From positions 620,001-684,000 of the forward strand of contig SDUX01000003.1 in assembly GCA_008729055.1 (NCBI GenBank): 64,000 bases of DNA, in the 5' to 3' direction. The translations under genes and the position numbers were made by a program. The DNA comes from Pyropia haitanensis (Eukaryota; Rhodophyta; Bangiophyceae; Bangiales; Bangiaceae). Shown piece after piece: positions 32,974 to 44,800 of the stretch (position 1 is its first letter; each line of letters opens with the position of its first letter). Below the pieces are notes generated by a model. The model saw only the letters and a program-made list of their open reading frames with translations. It was not told the origin of the DNA and ran no database searches.

Positions 32974-33852
32974 ACGACCCGATTGCCGAGGGGGACGTGC
33001 TCGCCGCGCTCGCCGCGGCGGCCACCTGGGCTCGCGACGCGGCCGCGGCGGGGGCGGCGCCGGCGCCCGCGGCGGCGGCGCTCGCCGCGGCGGCGTGCCG
33101 GGCGCTCGCCGCGGCGGCCGACGCGGGCTGGCTCGCCGCCGCCCCGCCCGCCGTGGGCGGCCGCGTCCTCGCGTCGGCAGCGGCGATGCTCGCGTGCGCG
33201 TCACCCGCGGCGGCACCCGCCGCCGACGCGGCGGAGCGGCCGTCCCCCCCCGTGGCCGCGTCGGCGGCGGCCGCCTGGGACGCGGCCGCCGCCGCCGAGT
33301 CGCCCGCCGGCCTCGCCGCGGCGCTCGCCGCGGCGGCCGCCGCGGCGCCCGCCGCGGCGGCCGTGCCGCTGCGCGCCGCCCGCCACTGGGCGGCCGTGCC
33401 TGACGCGGCGGGCTGCTGGCGCGCCGCCGCGGCCGACGCGCTGGCGCTCCTCGCCGCCGCCGCGGCGGCCGAGGCGGCCGCCCCGCCGCCGCCGCCGCCA
33501 CCGCCGCCATTGTCGCCGCTGTCGCCGCCCACAGCGTCAGCGGCGGCGGCGGGCGGCGGCGGCGGCGTGGCGACGCCGGCGGCGGCGGCGCTCGGCGGCG
33601 CCCTGGCCGGCGCGTCCGACGCGCTGCTCGCGTCGCTGACGGGGCCGTCCGCGGCGGACGCGGCGCTGGCAACCGCGGCGGGCTCTCCGCCGCCGCCGCG
33701 GCCGCCGCCCGGCACGGCTGCCGCGTGCCCCGTGGTGGTGCCGGCGCCGTCGGCCGAGGCGGCCGCGCAGCGCGTGTCGCTGGCGCTCGCCGCCGCGGCG
33801 GGCCGCGGCGGCGCGCCGTGGGCGCCCGCCGCCCTCGCGCTCCTCCGCCCCC

Positions 33853-33884
<32 letters not shown>

Positions 33885-34404
33885 GCCGCCGCGTACGACC
33901 TTGCCGGCCTGGCCCGCCTGGCCCGCCGCGCGGCCGGCCGCGGCGGCCGCCCGCTGACGGGCGGCACGCCGGCCGCGGCGGCCGCCGACGTGGTGCCGCT
34001 GCCGCGGGGGCTCCTCATCGCCATCGCGGCGCTCAACGGCCTCGCCGCCCGTGCCGCGACGCGGGTGCGGGCGGTCACGGCGCTCGCCGACGCGCTCGCC
34101 GCGGCCGCCGACGCTGCCGCGGCGGCCGCCGCGACCGTCGCCGCGGCAGCGTCGGCGGCGGCGGCGGCGGCGGCAGCGCCCGCAACGCCGACGGGGGTGC
34201 CCGTGGTGGGGACGCCGCTGGCCATCGAGCCGCCGGCCGGCGGCGCTGCCGCCGCCAGCGCCGTGGGGGGGTGCCGCCGGTCGGCCCGCTCGCCGCGCGC
34301 GTCGCGGCCGCCACGGCGGCGGCGGTGGTGGCGGCGGCGGGGCCCGCCGTCGCCGGGCCGCCCTTCCTTCTCGTTGCCGACGCGGCCGCCGCCGCCGCGG
34401 CGTC

Positions 34405-34446
<42 letters not shown>

Positions 34447-34767
34447 CGGGGTGGCCGCGGTCGCCGCGTGGCCGGGGCTGGACGTGACCGTCGGCGGCGC
34501 GCCGGCGGTGCGGACGGCCGTGTCGCCGGCGGGGTGCGCGCTGCTCGCGGCGCTCGCCGCGCTGCTGCTGCGCGCGGTGACAGACGCGGGGGGGGACGGT
34601 GGGGGGTACTGGCCGCCGCCACGTGCGGCGGGGGGGGGGGGGCGGACCCGGCCGCGCCGCTGGCCGCCGCCGCCGCCGCGGTTGCGGCCATTACCGCCGC
34701 GGTCGGGCTGCCGCCCGTCGTGCTGCCGCCCGTGGCGGCCGCCCACAAGAGCGGCGGCGGCGGGGGG

Positions 34768-34803
<36 letters not shown>

Positions 34804-35713
34804 AGCACGCCCCCCCGCGCGCATGCGCTGCCGCCGCCCATGGCGCCGCCGCCCCCGCCGCCACCACCGCGACCAACGGGCGGCCTCCGCGGCGGCGGCG
34901 CCGACGGCACGGCGGCGGCGCTCCCCCCACCCCTGGCCGCCGCGGTCGGCGACCTGCTCCTCGCCGGCGCGGTAGCCGTCGGCCCCGCCGCCGGCGACGC
35001 GGCCGCCGCGCCCGGCACGTCGGCCGGGTGGCCCGCGGCGGCCGCCTATGCCGCCGCCGCCGCCGCGGCGGTGCGCCTGCCGGGCGTCGCCGCCGACGCG
35101 GCGGCGGGGGTGGTCGCCGCGGCCGGGGTGCTCGCCGCGCCCCCTGACCCCGCCGTCGGGGTGCGGCGGGGGGGGGTAGCCGCCGCCGCGCCGGCGCTGC
35201 TCGACGGCCTCGCGGCGGCGGCGGCGGCGGCGGCGGCCACGCCGGCGGCCACGCCCGCGCGGCACGAGGCGGTCGCCGCGGCGGCGGCGGTGGTGGGGGC
35301 GGTCGCGCGGCTGGCCGCGGCGGCGCCCGCCGCGGCGGCGGCGCTCGTCGCGGCGGGCGCGCTGCGGCAGCTGGGGGGGGGCGCCCTCGCCGCGCTCCTG
35401 CGCCTGCCGTGGGGGGCGGGGGGGGGGGGGGGCTACCCGCCCGCGTACACGGCCGCCGCGGACGCGGTGTCGGCGGAGCAGGCGCTGTGGGTGGCGGTGC
35501 TCGCCGCGGGCGGGTGCCTCGTCGCCGCCGCGGGCGCGGCGGCCGAGTTGGCGGGGGGGGGGACGCCGCCGCCGCCGCCGAGGCGGCCGACCGGGACGCG
35601 CTCGCGTGGGCGACCGCCGTTGGCCCGCGGCTGATGGGCACCGCGCTCGACCTGTCGGGCGACTGGGTGCCGCCCAGCGGCGGCAGCGGCGGCAGCGGCG
35701 GCAGCGGCGGGAT

Positions 35714-35764
<51 letters not shown>

Positions 35765-36909
35765 CGGCACGGCCCACCCGCCGGCCCGCCGCGTCACGTT
35801 TGCGCGGGTGGAGGAGGCGGAAGCGGCGGCGGCGGCGCTGGCCGCCCTCGCCGCCCACCGGCCGCCTGCCGGCGCCGCCACCGCCCGGCGCTGGGCTGCC
35901 GTCCTCGCGCCCGCCGCCGCCGCGGCGGGCGCCTACACCTACCGCGCCTTCCGGCTGCTCCGCGCGGAGCCGGTCGAGCGCTGGGTGCGCGCGCTGTCGG
36001 CGGCCGAGGCGGCCGCCGCGGAGCTGCCGCCGCTCGTCGTGCACTCGGCGGGGCGGCAGGGGGGGGTGACGGCGGTGGGGGGGGGGGTGGGGGGGGGGGG
36101 GGGGGGCGCGGGGGGGGGGCTGGTGTCGCCAGGGGGGGGGGTCCTCCCCGGGGGGGGGGGGGGGGTGCCCCTGTCGCCAGCCCTGCGGGGGCGGGGGAGC
36201 CCGGGGGGGGGGGGGGGGGCCGCCTCACCCCGGGGGCTCCGCTCGCTCATCACGTCGGCGGGCGGCGGCAGCGGCGGCGGTGGCGCCGCCGCCGCCGCCG
36301 CGCCGTCGACGTTGTCATCGTCGGCGGCGGCAGCCGGCGGCGGCGGCGACGTTGCGCCATCGTCGGCGTCGTTTGCGGCGCTGACGCCACTGGTGGTGCC
36401 GCCCAGCCCGGGGATGCCGTCGACGCCGGGGTCGGGGTCGCCCATGGTGCTCGCGACGGGCCGCAGCGCGACGCCGGGCGTTGGCGGCGGCGGTGTGGGT
36501 GGCGGCAGCGGCGGCGCGGCGGCGGCGGCGGCGGCGGCCGCCGCCGCGGCGGGTGGGCTGCCGCCGCCCGCGGTGACGGCCGCGGCGGTGCCACTCGGCG
36601 AGGCGACCGTCCGGTCGCTGCTGCGGGGTGTGACGGCCGCCGTCACCGCGCTGGCCGCGATGGCCGACGCCGCCGCTGCGGCCGGGGCGGAGGGCGTCGT
36701 GCTGCCGGCCATGGACGTGTGGGGGGGGGGAGCGGCGGAGCGGGCCGCCGCGGGCGGCGGCACGGGCGGCGGCGGCGGCTCGCCGGCGGCGGCTGCCGCC
36801 GGCGCGGCCGCCGACGGCGTCACGCTCGGCCTGCTCGTCGGGCTCCTCTACCACGCGTGCGGGGACGCGGGGCGGGTGGCGCCGCCGTCCACCAGCGGCG
36901 CCCCCCACC

Positions 36910-36942
<33 letters not shown>

Positions 36943-37197
36943 ACGAGGCCGGCCGCCTCCCCGCGCTGGGCGCGCTGCTCGCCGCGGCGGCGGGGCTGGC
37001 GCTCCCGGCGGCGGTGCGGGTGTGGCGGCGGCTGCCGCCGGCGGCGGCGGACGAGGCGCGGTCGCGGCTGGGCACGGCGGTGGAGCGGGGGCGGCGGCTG
37101 GTGCGGGCGGGGGGGGGGGGGGGGGGGGGTGCTGGGGGGGGGGGGGGGGGGGGTCGTCGATGAGGCCCTCGCGCGCCTCGCCGCGGGGGGCGTGTAG
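28348..37197 (+). CDS. NUP188: NUP188-like inner-ring nucleoporin, about 2,900 codons (frame broken at homopolymers)
   Basis: A very long helical protein starting MGRPAAAAAPPPPPAGAP and ending DEALARLAAGGV. Order and spacing of conserved pieces fit NUP188. LVGVLTLAWATFLAHRAV corresponds to the HAPxLLAWAxFL segment. RSHLAAALRADGVRGLLWLV is followed by LPTLWVLTRTFLTAFPPEAL, equivalent to the plant VRTFISAF segment. PAGTVGVVG...AWAVWHLRWDGW...ALRRLP then matches the SH3-like insert (human PQGTVGQV...VRW). Later helices such as GPVDSLVGARWAAAASALAL are lineage-specific in sequence. NUP188 is an alpha-solenoid scaffold of the nuclear pore inner ring. Poly-Gly, poly-Ala and Asp/Gly tracts inflate it well beyond the usual 1,750-2,000 residues. 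At least nine frame changes occur, each near a G run (for example 29030-29060, 30708, 30905, 32640, 34265, 34630, 35550, 37110-37153). No introns were identified. NUP205 is the main alternative. Confidence 0.68.
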
Positions 37198-37460
37198 GCG
37201 CGCGGCGGGAGTGGGCAGAGTGGGGGGGGCGGGGGGAGGGGGTGTGGGTGAGGACGGCTACCAGCGGCGGCGCGCCGCGGGCACCGCCGTGAGCGTGTCT
37301 TCCTTGGGGGGGGGTAGGCCGCCAATGTTGCGGTCTTGGTCTGCTGGTTTGCCTGGGTCTGGCTGGCGGCGGCGGCCGCCGTTTGGGTAACAGCCGCCAT
37401 CAAACGCCAGGCCCCCCCCCCCCCACCCGCCCACCCATCACGTCGACGACTTGACCCTGC

Positions 37461-39361
37461 TTAGAGCGTCCCATCGTCCCGCGTCCGCCCCCCCCCCTCA
37501 CCCCTCTGGGCGTCCCGACCGCCACCCCGCCCGTCCCGACCGTCCCGCCCGTCCCGCCCGTTCCACCCCTCCCGGCCGTCCCGCGCACCCCCCCCCCCCA
37601 CCCCCCCCCCCCCCCCGCTCTCCCGCGGCGGCAGCACCGCGTACTGCACGATCCGGCAGTCCACATTCCCAATCCGCACCGGCCGCTTGGCCGCCGCCCG
37701 CATCCGCACGCCGCGCGTCGCGGCGGCGTCGCCGCTGAGCAGCGTCGCCGTCGCGCCGCCCGCCTGCCGCCGCAGAAACGTGCCGAGCGCGCGCCACGGG
37801 TCGGCGTCCGCGGGTTCCTCCCCGCCGGCACGATCGCCGCTGGCCGCCCGTGGCGCCGCCGACGCGGCGGCGGCGGTGGCGGCGGCGGCGGCGGCGGCGG
37901 CGCGGCCGAGGCGGCGCCCCCACGGCGGGTTGGACAGGACGAGGCCGACCCCCCCCGGGGGCGTGTAGGTCGCGGCGTCGCCCTGGTTCAACACGGCCAG
38001 CTGGTCCAGCCGGGCGGCGGTCAGCCCGCCCACCGCCAGCGACAGCGCCCCCCCGTGCACGTCATTCCCATACAGCCGCACGCCACACGCCGCGGCGGGG
38101 CAGACGCCCGCCGCGGCGCGGTCCCGCAACTCCCGCCACGCGCCGGGCGGGTAGTCGGGCCACCGCGTAAACGGGTGGGGGGGGGCGCCCGCCGGCCGCA
38201 GCAGGCCGGGCGGGACGCGGCGGGCGAGGAGGCCCGCCTCGATGAGCAGCGTGCCCGACCCGCACATGGGGTCGACGACCGCCAGCGGCGCGCCCGCGCC
38301 CGCCGTGGCAGACGCCGGCGGTGCGGCGGCCGCCGCCGGGCGGGGCCCGAGCGGGGAGGTGACGCCCGCCGGCGGCGCCCACCCCCCCTCCACGGTAAAC
38401 CCCGCGGCGTAGCAGAGCCCCGCGGCGACCGTCTCGTTGAGCGCCGCCCGGTGGACGACGCCGCCCCCCGCGCGGTAGCCACGCTTGTGGAGGCTGCCGC
38501 CCACCAGGTCCCGGTACAGCGTCACCGCGGTGCCACTCGCGGCGACAAACAGCGGCACGTCGGCCGACGCGTAGCCGCCGGCGGGGCGGTCGGGCTTGGC
38601 CGCGCCGCCCCCCACCAGCGCGTCACACACCGCGTCCTTGACGGCCAGCCCGACGGCACGGGTGAGGCCGCCGCCGCCGTCGGGCGCGCCCGCCACGCCG
38701 CCCACCCGTGCGTCGACGGCAAACGTGGCGCCGCGCGGGACGAGCGCCGCCCACCCAACCGCGGTCCCCCCCGCGCCCGGCGCCAGCACCCCGTCGCGCA
38801 CCCACTCGTAGACCGTATCCGACAGGCGCCCGCGGCGGCGGGCCACGTCGAGCGGCGGCCCGACCTCGACGAGCACCCGGATGGCGGTGCGTGCCCAGAG
38901 GACGGCGGCGTAGCCCGCGGCGAGGGAGCCGCCGGAAAACCGCACGCCAGACGGGTGGACGCCGAGGAGGGTGCCGCCGACGGTGGGGGCGGCCACCTCG
39001 GCGGCGAGCGCCTCGCCGAGGCCGCGGGGGCAGGTCGCGAAAAAGGTGTAGGTCGTGGGGGCGGCCGGAGCGCCGGTTGATGCCGCCGCCGCCGCCGCCG
39101 CCACCGTGCCGGCCGGCCGCCGAGGCACCCGCCCGGGGGGGGCGGCGCACCCGCCGCGCGCGCCCGAGGCGGCGTCGCCGCCGCCACCCGCCGCCGTGGC
39201 GGGCCACCGCGCGTCGGCAGCGTCGCGTGGCGGCCGCCGGCAAAGCCAACGTCGCGGGGTGCCGCGGCGCGCCGGGGGGGGAGCCCCGCCGCCGCCGCCG
39301 GCCATGCCGCCGGCCACGCCGCCGGGGCGGCAAAGGCTGCCGCGGGGGGTGAGGCCGTCAT
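37461..39361 (-). CDS. RlmL-type rRNA (guanine-N2) methyltransferase, probably organellar
   Basis: The catalytic frame runs to the TAA at 37463-37461. YTFFATCPRGLGEALAAEV opens the ferredoxin-like/THUMP region. LYRDLVGGSLHKRGYRAGGG then ALNETVAAGLCYAAG is the RlmL signature. VVDPMCGSGTLLIEAGLL is the SAM-binding motif and LVLSNPPWGRRL the NPPY-type catalytic motif. In bacteria RlmL makes m2G2445 in 23S rRNA; the second (RlmK) methyltransferase domain is absent here, as in plant and short bacterial homologues. The first in-frame ATG is 39305. A better start may be the ATG at 39361 in another frame: MTASPPAAAFAAPAAWPAAW and following Arg-rich residues look like a plastid transit peptide, joined by a frame change at a G-run (39280 or 39137). 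The C-terminal tail is Gly/Arg/Asp-rich (GRDGRDGRDGRG) and may be artefactual. It converges with the NUP188-like gene 264 bp away. Confidence 0.85.
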
Positions 39362-40039
39362 GGCCGCGGCGGGAGCAGCAGCGGTGGGGCCACCGAGGTG
39401 GGCGTAGAAGGGGGGGGGGGTGGCGGAGTGGGGGGTGGGGGGAGGGGTGACGGAGTGGGGGGTGGGGGGGGGGGTGACGGAGTGGGGGGTGAGGGGGGGG
39501 GGGGGGAGGTGGCGGCGCGCTGGAGAGGGGGACGCCAGCCGCGTGACTGCCGCCAAGGTTGACCGGCCGCGCCGTGCAGCGCCGGTGGGGACCGCGCGGG
39601 GCGGCGCGGAGATTGGCGGCGGCCGCCGGTGGCGGGTCCAGACGGGGCGCCGCCGCCGCCCGGATCCACTGTTTGGGCGTTTTTTCTGGCGTGCCGCGTT
39701 TTCCGCTGTCTGCTCGGCGCTGCCGGCGGGCGCCCCCCCCCCCGCCGGCAGCGCGAGGCTGCGCCACACGGGCGCAGCGGCCCCGGCGGGTGGACCACCG
39801 GGCGGACACGGGAGGGGACGCACATACGAGCCGCAGGGAGCGGCACGAGAGCGGCAGCGCGTCGGGTGGGGAACGCGTGTGCACCGCGGAGCGCAAGCGC
39901 TGCCCGCCAAGCAGCGCCCCGTCGGGGCCGCAGAGCCGCGGCGGCTTCCCACAGCGGCGGCCTCCGCAACGGAGCGGCGGTGGGCGCGGACGTTGGTTTT
40001 TTTTATTATTGGGCTGCGTCCGCCGACAGCGCCGACTGC
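39362..40039. other. intergenic region between two minus-strand genes
   Basis: Holds the 5' flank of the RlmL-type gene and the 3' flank of SHMT. A degenerate repeat of GGAGTGGGGGGTGGGGGGAGGGGTGAC-like units spans 39410-39510. Frames across it are low-complexity. Confidence 0.45.
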
Positions 40040-41985
40040 CTACTCGTCCACCAGGCCCGGCATGTGGAAGCCCGCGGAGAAGGTCTGCACCTCTGCCTTG
40101 AGCTCTGCCAGCGCCGCGTTGCCCTCCAGCGCCGGCAAAAAGTCCTTGAGCTTCTTCCCGCTCACCGCCTGCACCTCCTGCGCAATGACAATGCCGCGGT
40201 GGAGAAAGTGGGCGATTTGCTCAAAGTCCGCCTCGACCAGCCCGCGGCTGGTCATGGCGGGCGAGCCGAGGCGGACGCCCCCGGGGTTCATCGCCGACGT
40301 GTCGCCGTGCACCGAGTTCTTGTTGAGCGTAATCGCACACTCGTCAAAGACGGCCTGCGCCTTGGCGCCCGACACGCCCGACGGCCGCAGGTCCCACAGC
40401 ACCAGGTGGTTGTCCGTGCCGTCCGTGACGAGCTTGTAGCCGTGGCCCATGAGCGTCGCGGCCATCGCGCGCGCGTTGGCCACCACCTGCCGCGAGTAGT
40501 CGGCAAAGCCGGGGGTGGTCACCTCGGCCAGCTGCACCGCGAGCGCGCCAATCTGGTGGTTGTGGGGGCCCCCCTGCAGCGACGGGAAGACCGCCGCGTT
40601 GATCGCGTCGGCCATGTTGACGCCCGCCCCCGCGGCGGCCAGCGGGGTCTTGCGGTAAAAGATGACGCCCGCGCGGGGGCCCCGCAGCGACTTGTGCGTC
40701 GTCGACGTGACAATGTCCGCGTGTGCAAACGGCGAGTCCACCATCCCCGTCGCGACCAGCCCAGACACGTGCGCCATGTCCACCATCAGGTACGCGCCCG
40801 ACTGGTCCGCCACCGACCGGAAGCGCGCATAGTCCCACTCGCGGGGGTACGCCGAGCCACCCGCAATGACCACCTTGGGCCGGAACGCCGCGGCGCTCGC
40901 CTCGAGCGCGTCATAGTCAATCAGGCCGGTGGTGGCGTCCACCTTGTACGGCAGCGACTCGAAATAGATGGACGTGGCCGACACCCGCTTCTTGGCCGTG
41001 TAAAAGCCGTGCGTCAGGTGGCCCCCCGATGGCAGGTCGAGGCCCATGATTCGGTCGTGGGGCTCCAACAGGCCCGTGTAGGCGGCAAAGTTGGCGGGCG
41101 ACCCCGAATACGGCTGCACGTTCACACCCCACTCGTCGGGGGAGAGGCCAAACGCGGCCAGCGCGCGCGCCTGGCACAGCGACTCAATCTTGTCAATGAT
41201 CTCGTTGCCACCATAAAAGCGGGCACCGGGATAGCCCTCCGAGTACTTGTTGGTGAGACATGAGCCGAGCGTCTGGTGAGAGTGACCAAAAACCCGGGTT
41301 GTACAAACAGACACAGACAACACACAAGGTCGCCGTGTTTCCCACGCCCACAAACCAGTCATGGACAGGAGCGCAACGAGAAAGCAATACGTCAGCTTCC
41401 GACGGTGACACATCGTGCCAAAGAGCAGGCGCGAGACAGTGACGTCGTCGCAGGACTTGGCTGCTGCACACACCAGACGCATGCTCTGCTCATCGAGCCA
41501 CTGGGTGGTCGTGCCAACTCTGTCACCAAGCTGACGGGCAGCTTCCCACCTCCTATGTTCCCCACTCCCACGCCTCCGTCCCCACCGCTGCCGCCCCCTT
41601 CCCTCTTGCCCCCCCCCACCGAGCTTACCTCCAGCACCGCCCGCGACGTAAAGTTCTCACTCGCAATGAGCTCAATGCCCGTCCGCTGCCGCGTACGCTC
41701 AGCCTTGAGCAGCTCGTACATCTCTGGGTCAGTCTGCTCCAACGACAGCGCGCCGCTGCCGACGGTGCCCGGCGCGGGGACACCGTCGTCGGCGCCGCCG
41801 CTGCCGTCCACCCCGCCTGCCGCCGCCGACGGGTTGGCGCTGAGCACCGCCCGCGGGGTGGTACGCACCCGATGGGAGGGCGCGCCGGAGGCGGCGCCGG
41901 GGGCGGACACCACCGCCGCGCGGCCGCCCAGGCGGGCGCCGGCAAACGCGCTGGCCGCCGCCGCAGGGGGAATGAAGGCCGACAT
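40040..41985 (-). CDS. SHMT: serine hydroxymethyltransferase, organelle-targeted
   Basis: Two exons. Exon 1 (41985-41629) encodes 119 residues, from [20 protein letters not shown], a Ser/Ala/Arg-rich transit peptide, to [18 protein letters not shown]. The intron (41628-41273, 356 bp) starts GTAAGC and ends CCAG, phase 0. Exon 2 (41272-40040) runs from [20 protein letters not shown] to the stop. The mature enzyme is full length (529 residues with the transit peptide). The PLP lysine is in [36 protein letters not shown] and [12 protein letters not shown] are active-site motifs. It interconverts serine and glycine with tetrahydrofolate. Plastid targeting is inferred from composition; mitochondrial targeting is possible. 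The junction reads LE|TLG where most SHMTs have EALGS. No frame break is seen. Confidence 0.95.
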
Positions 41986-43347
41986 GGTCACAGCAGGGAA
42001 GGGAGGGGGGGAGGGAAAGGGGGACCGCGGTTGGGAGGCCCTAAGACAGAAAAATAAACAAAGGACGTACGCGCGACGGTGACGGACGGAGATGAAGCGC
42101 GACGGTGACGGACGGAGATGAAGCGCGACGGGGGAAGGCCGTGGGACGGGTGAATGGGGCGGGGAAGCGGAGAGGCAGCAGGGAGCGAAGGTGCAGCCGC
42201 TCAAGCACGACACAAGCCGCCCACCAGGTCTAGACAAGTAGCCCCGGCATGGATGGAAGCGCCGACGACGGCGGCGGCGCACTCGCAGAGGAAAAGAGAT
42301 TTTTCAGTGGCCGTGAGGCACCCCAGCCAATCACATGGCTCGATTTCCGACGGTTGATGGAGCATGCATTGTAATGCCACACGGCATGACACAAAGTATG
42401 TTGGGGAGAATACTTGTTGACTCGTTGGCTTTATCCACTAACAGCGCTAGTATAATTGTATAAGTCTTCTACCAGGCCCACTGTCCAGTTCCGAAACCAG
42501 TACCGCCCGTTGCGTCATGGGCACCACCGAGGGTTCTCGAGTGTGCTCGGAAACTGGTCATGAGCGCGACGAGCCATGAGCTTCCGTCGTCGACGGGGCC
42601 AAGCCAGGCTGCGGCGGGTGCATGACCTGCACTGGGACACTCGCCCGTCTGTCGCTGCCGCCCGCTGACGGTTGGCCTGTGATCCAAGCGGGCTCCTGAT
42701 GAGCCGACGGTGAGAACTGGCCGACCGCATCGGACGGCGGCGCGCCCTCATGACCAGTGCCCGACGCGTCGTCGGCCGTTTTTTGCCTCCGCCGCTGGGC
42801 AAGCTCCCCATCTGGTCGACGGGGTCGCATCGGGATTGGCCTTGGTGGCCGGCCACGCTGGTGGACCATGTGGTGCTATCGAGGTTCCCACCGCCGGCAC
42901 GCGTGGGGGCGTGCGTGGGGTGGGGGGAAAGAGGCTCTCGTGCCACGAGGCTGCCCTACAGCGGGACACGGGCGTTGCTTTTTTGGGGTGCATGGCGGAA
43001 CCACCGAGCCGCATCGGGGGTCTGGTCGGCGTCACTTCCAGCTAGGCTGACGAGCCTGCCGCATTGGTCACCTGGCCGGCGTCACTTTTCGTCCCCCCCA
43101 GCGGCGGCGACGGCGGCGGCAGGGGTAGAAGAGATGTCAGCGGTTGTCTGTGTGGCGCCGGCGCCGCCGTTGTTGGTAACCCCGTCCGTCAATCCCCTCT
43201 GTCTGCAGTCGCGGTTGAGGGCGGGCGCCAAGGCGCGTCGCCGCCACGCCCGTCCTCGTCGACGCCCGCCCCGTCGACGGTCACCCCCTTCCCCCGCCGC
43301 GGTTCCCCGCCGACGCGTCATTGTGCTTTCCCTGGACCCGACGCGCC
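41986..43347. other. divergent promoter region
   Basis: Separates the start codons of SHMT (-) and the secreted protein gene (+). A perfect short tandem repeat is visible at 42078-42130 (GCGACGGTGACGGACGGAGATGAA-type units, about two copies). The interval 42300-42480 is AT-richer and may hold the SHMT promoter. No additional gene is recognised. Confidence 0.45.
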
Positions 43348-44217
43348 ATGGTGCGCCTGTTTCGCCTGCTCGCCGTTGCAATGGTGGCCGCCGCGGTGGT
43401 CGCGGCGGGGGTGGACGCGGCCCCGTCGGGGCGGCGGCCTGCGGCGACCGCCGCCACGGCCGCCGCCACGGCCGCCGATGCGGTTGCCCTTCCGACACGG
43501 TCTGGCCGTACGGCTGACTGGGGCGGCGGGCTGTGCTCTGTGAACGGCACCACACCGGCGTGGCAGCTGGCGGACGCGCACGGCTGCAAGCCAATGAGCT
43601 CGTGCTTGTCGCTGCAGTCCCACCTGGCATCCCGCTATGGCGCCAACGGCACCTGCCTGTCGAGCCACCTGTACATGGCCACCACCGTCCTGAATCGGCT
43701 CAACGCCACGCTCGACACGATCATAGCCGCCAATTGCTGCGCGACGCACATGCAGTTGGCCGTGCTGACGCGGATGAGCAAGCTGCTGGTCAACATGGAC
43801 GCGTGCGCGATGAACGACACCGTGCCGGAGCAGTACGTCAGCCCGTACAACTTTCAGACGACGCCCATTTTTGCCGGCATGACGACGTCCATGCTGACGA
43901 CGTCGTCCAGGCTGACGTCGTCGTCGTCCATGCTGACGACGTCGGCGCCGTCGGTGCGCCAAGGCCGCGCGGAGAGCGACGCGCGGCGCGCGGCGCCCGC
44001 GGCGGAGGTGCAGCTGCAAGCAGGCGCCAAGGACCTTGAGCTTGATCTCGGCCAGTGCTGTTTGCCCTACTTTGAGTTTATCAACCAGAACCAAGAGCAC
44101 ACGTGCTGCACAGAGGAGTGCTGGCACATGGTCGACATGCTGGGCTTGTACTTTACCATGGAAGAGTGCTGCGCAGACGGCGGGAACCAGGCGGGCACGT
44201 ACATCGAATGCCCGTGA
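43348..44217 (+). CDS. secreted cysteine-rich protein, function unknown
   Basis: A single-exon gene of 289 residues. MVRLFRLLAVAMVAAAVVAA is a strong signal peptide, with cleavage likely after GVDA (about residue 24). The N-terminal half contains paired and single cysteines (GLCSVN, HGCKPMSSCLS, NGTCLSS, ANCCATHMQ, DACAM) and three N-glycosylation sequons. A Ser/Thr-rich linker (about 180-200), encoded by a degenerate GACGACGTC repeat, separates it from a C-terminal half with GQCCLPYFEF, HTCCTEECWHM and MEECCADGG. The CC pairs suggest a disulfide-stabilised extracellular domain, possibly duplicated. I do not recognise the family. Candidates are cell-wall, cuticle or surface-defence proteins. 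It is the last ordinary gene before the transposon-rich region. Confidence 0.8.
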   Translation: MVRLFRLLAVAMVAAAVVAAGVDAAPSGRRPAATAATAAATAADAVALPTRSGRTADWGGGLCSVNGTTPAWQLADAHGCKPMSSCLSLQSHLASRYGANGTCLSSHLYMATTVLNRLNATLDTIIAANCCATHMQLAVLTRMSKLLVNMDACAMNDTVPEQYVSPYNFQTTPIFAGMTTSMLTTSSRLTSSSSMLTTSAPSVRQGRAESDARRAAPAAEVQLQAGAKDLELDLGQCCLPYFEFINQNQEHTCCTEECWHMVDMLGLYFTMEECCADGGNQAGTYIECP

Positions 44218-44800
44218 GGTCGGCGGCTCGTGAGGTCACGTCGTGGACACGGGCTGCAGAGCCGCCGCTCCCGCGCGCAGGAGGGGGGTGGAAGGGTTGC
44301 CTTTGATTCCTGCAAACAAAGAACTGCGTGGTTTTTCTTTTCGATAGCAAGCGCCAGCTCGCTCCTGTGCCCGTGTGGGGCCCGCCTGGACGCCCAGGTG
44401 ACCCACTTGACAAGCAACAGGTGGGCTCGGCAGTACCACTTTGTCAGGGTGCGTTCAACTCTGCCACGCTGGGCGTAGTGGGGCCACCGCTGGCGCTGCA
44501 GCCGCCGCCACGGTCCGCGCTCCCGCGGCGCGCCTCAACTCTTCCGCGCGTGAAAAAGCAGGCGTTGGAAGGACGAGTGCCCTGGTGCTGACGGGTGCGG
44601 TGCACGGGGGTGCGTGGGGTTCGCCCACACGGGCCACACGGGCGTCAATAGCACAGCCTGGGCGGCCGCGGCGGCAGTGGCGGTCACAATAGCCGCGCGA
44701 CGGGGGGGTAGGGCACGCCTTCGTCTACGAGCGCGAACCCGTTGCCGGCGACACATCGCAGCGGCAGCGGCGGCGGTGGGGGCGCGGCGGCCGCGAAGGC
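44218..44800. other. intergenic region
   Basis: The 3' flank of the secreted-protein gene. It shows no recognisable coding sequence and grades into the dispersed repeat that follows. Confidence 0.45.
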
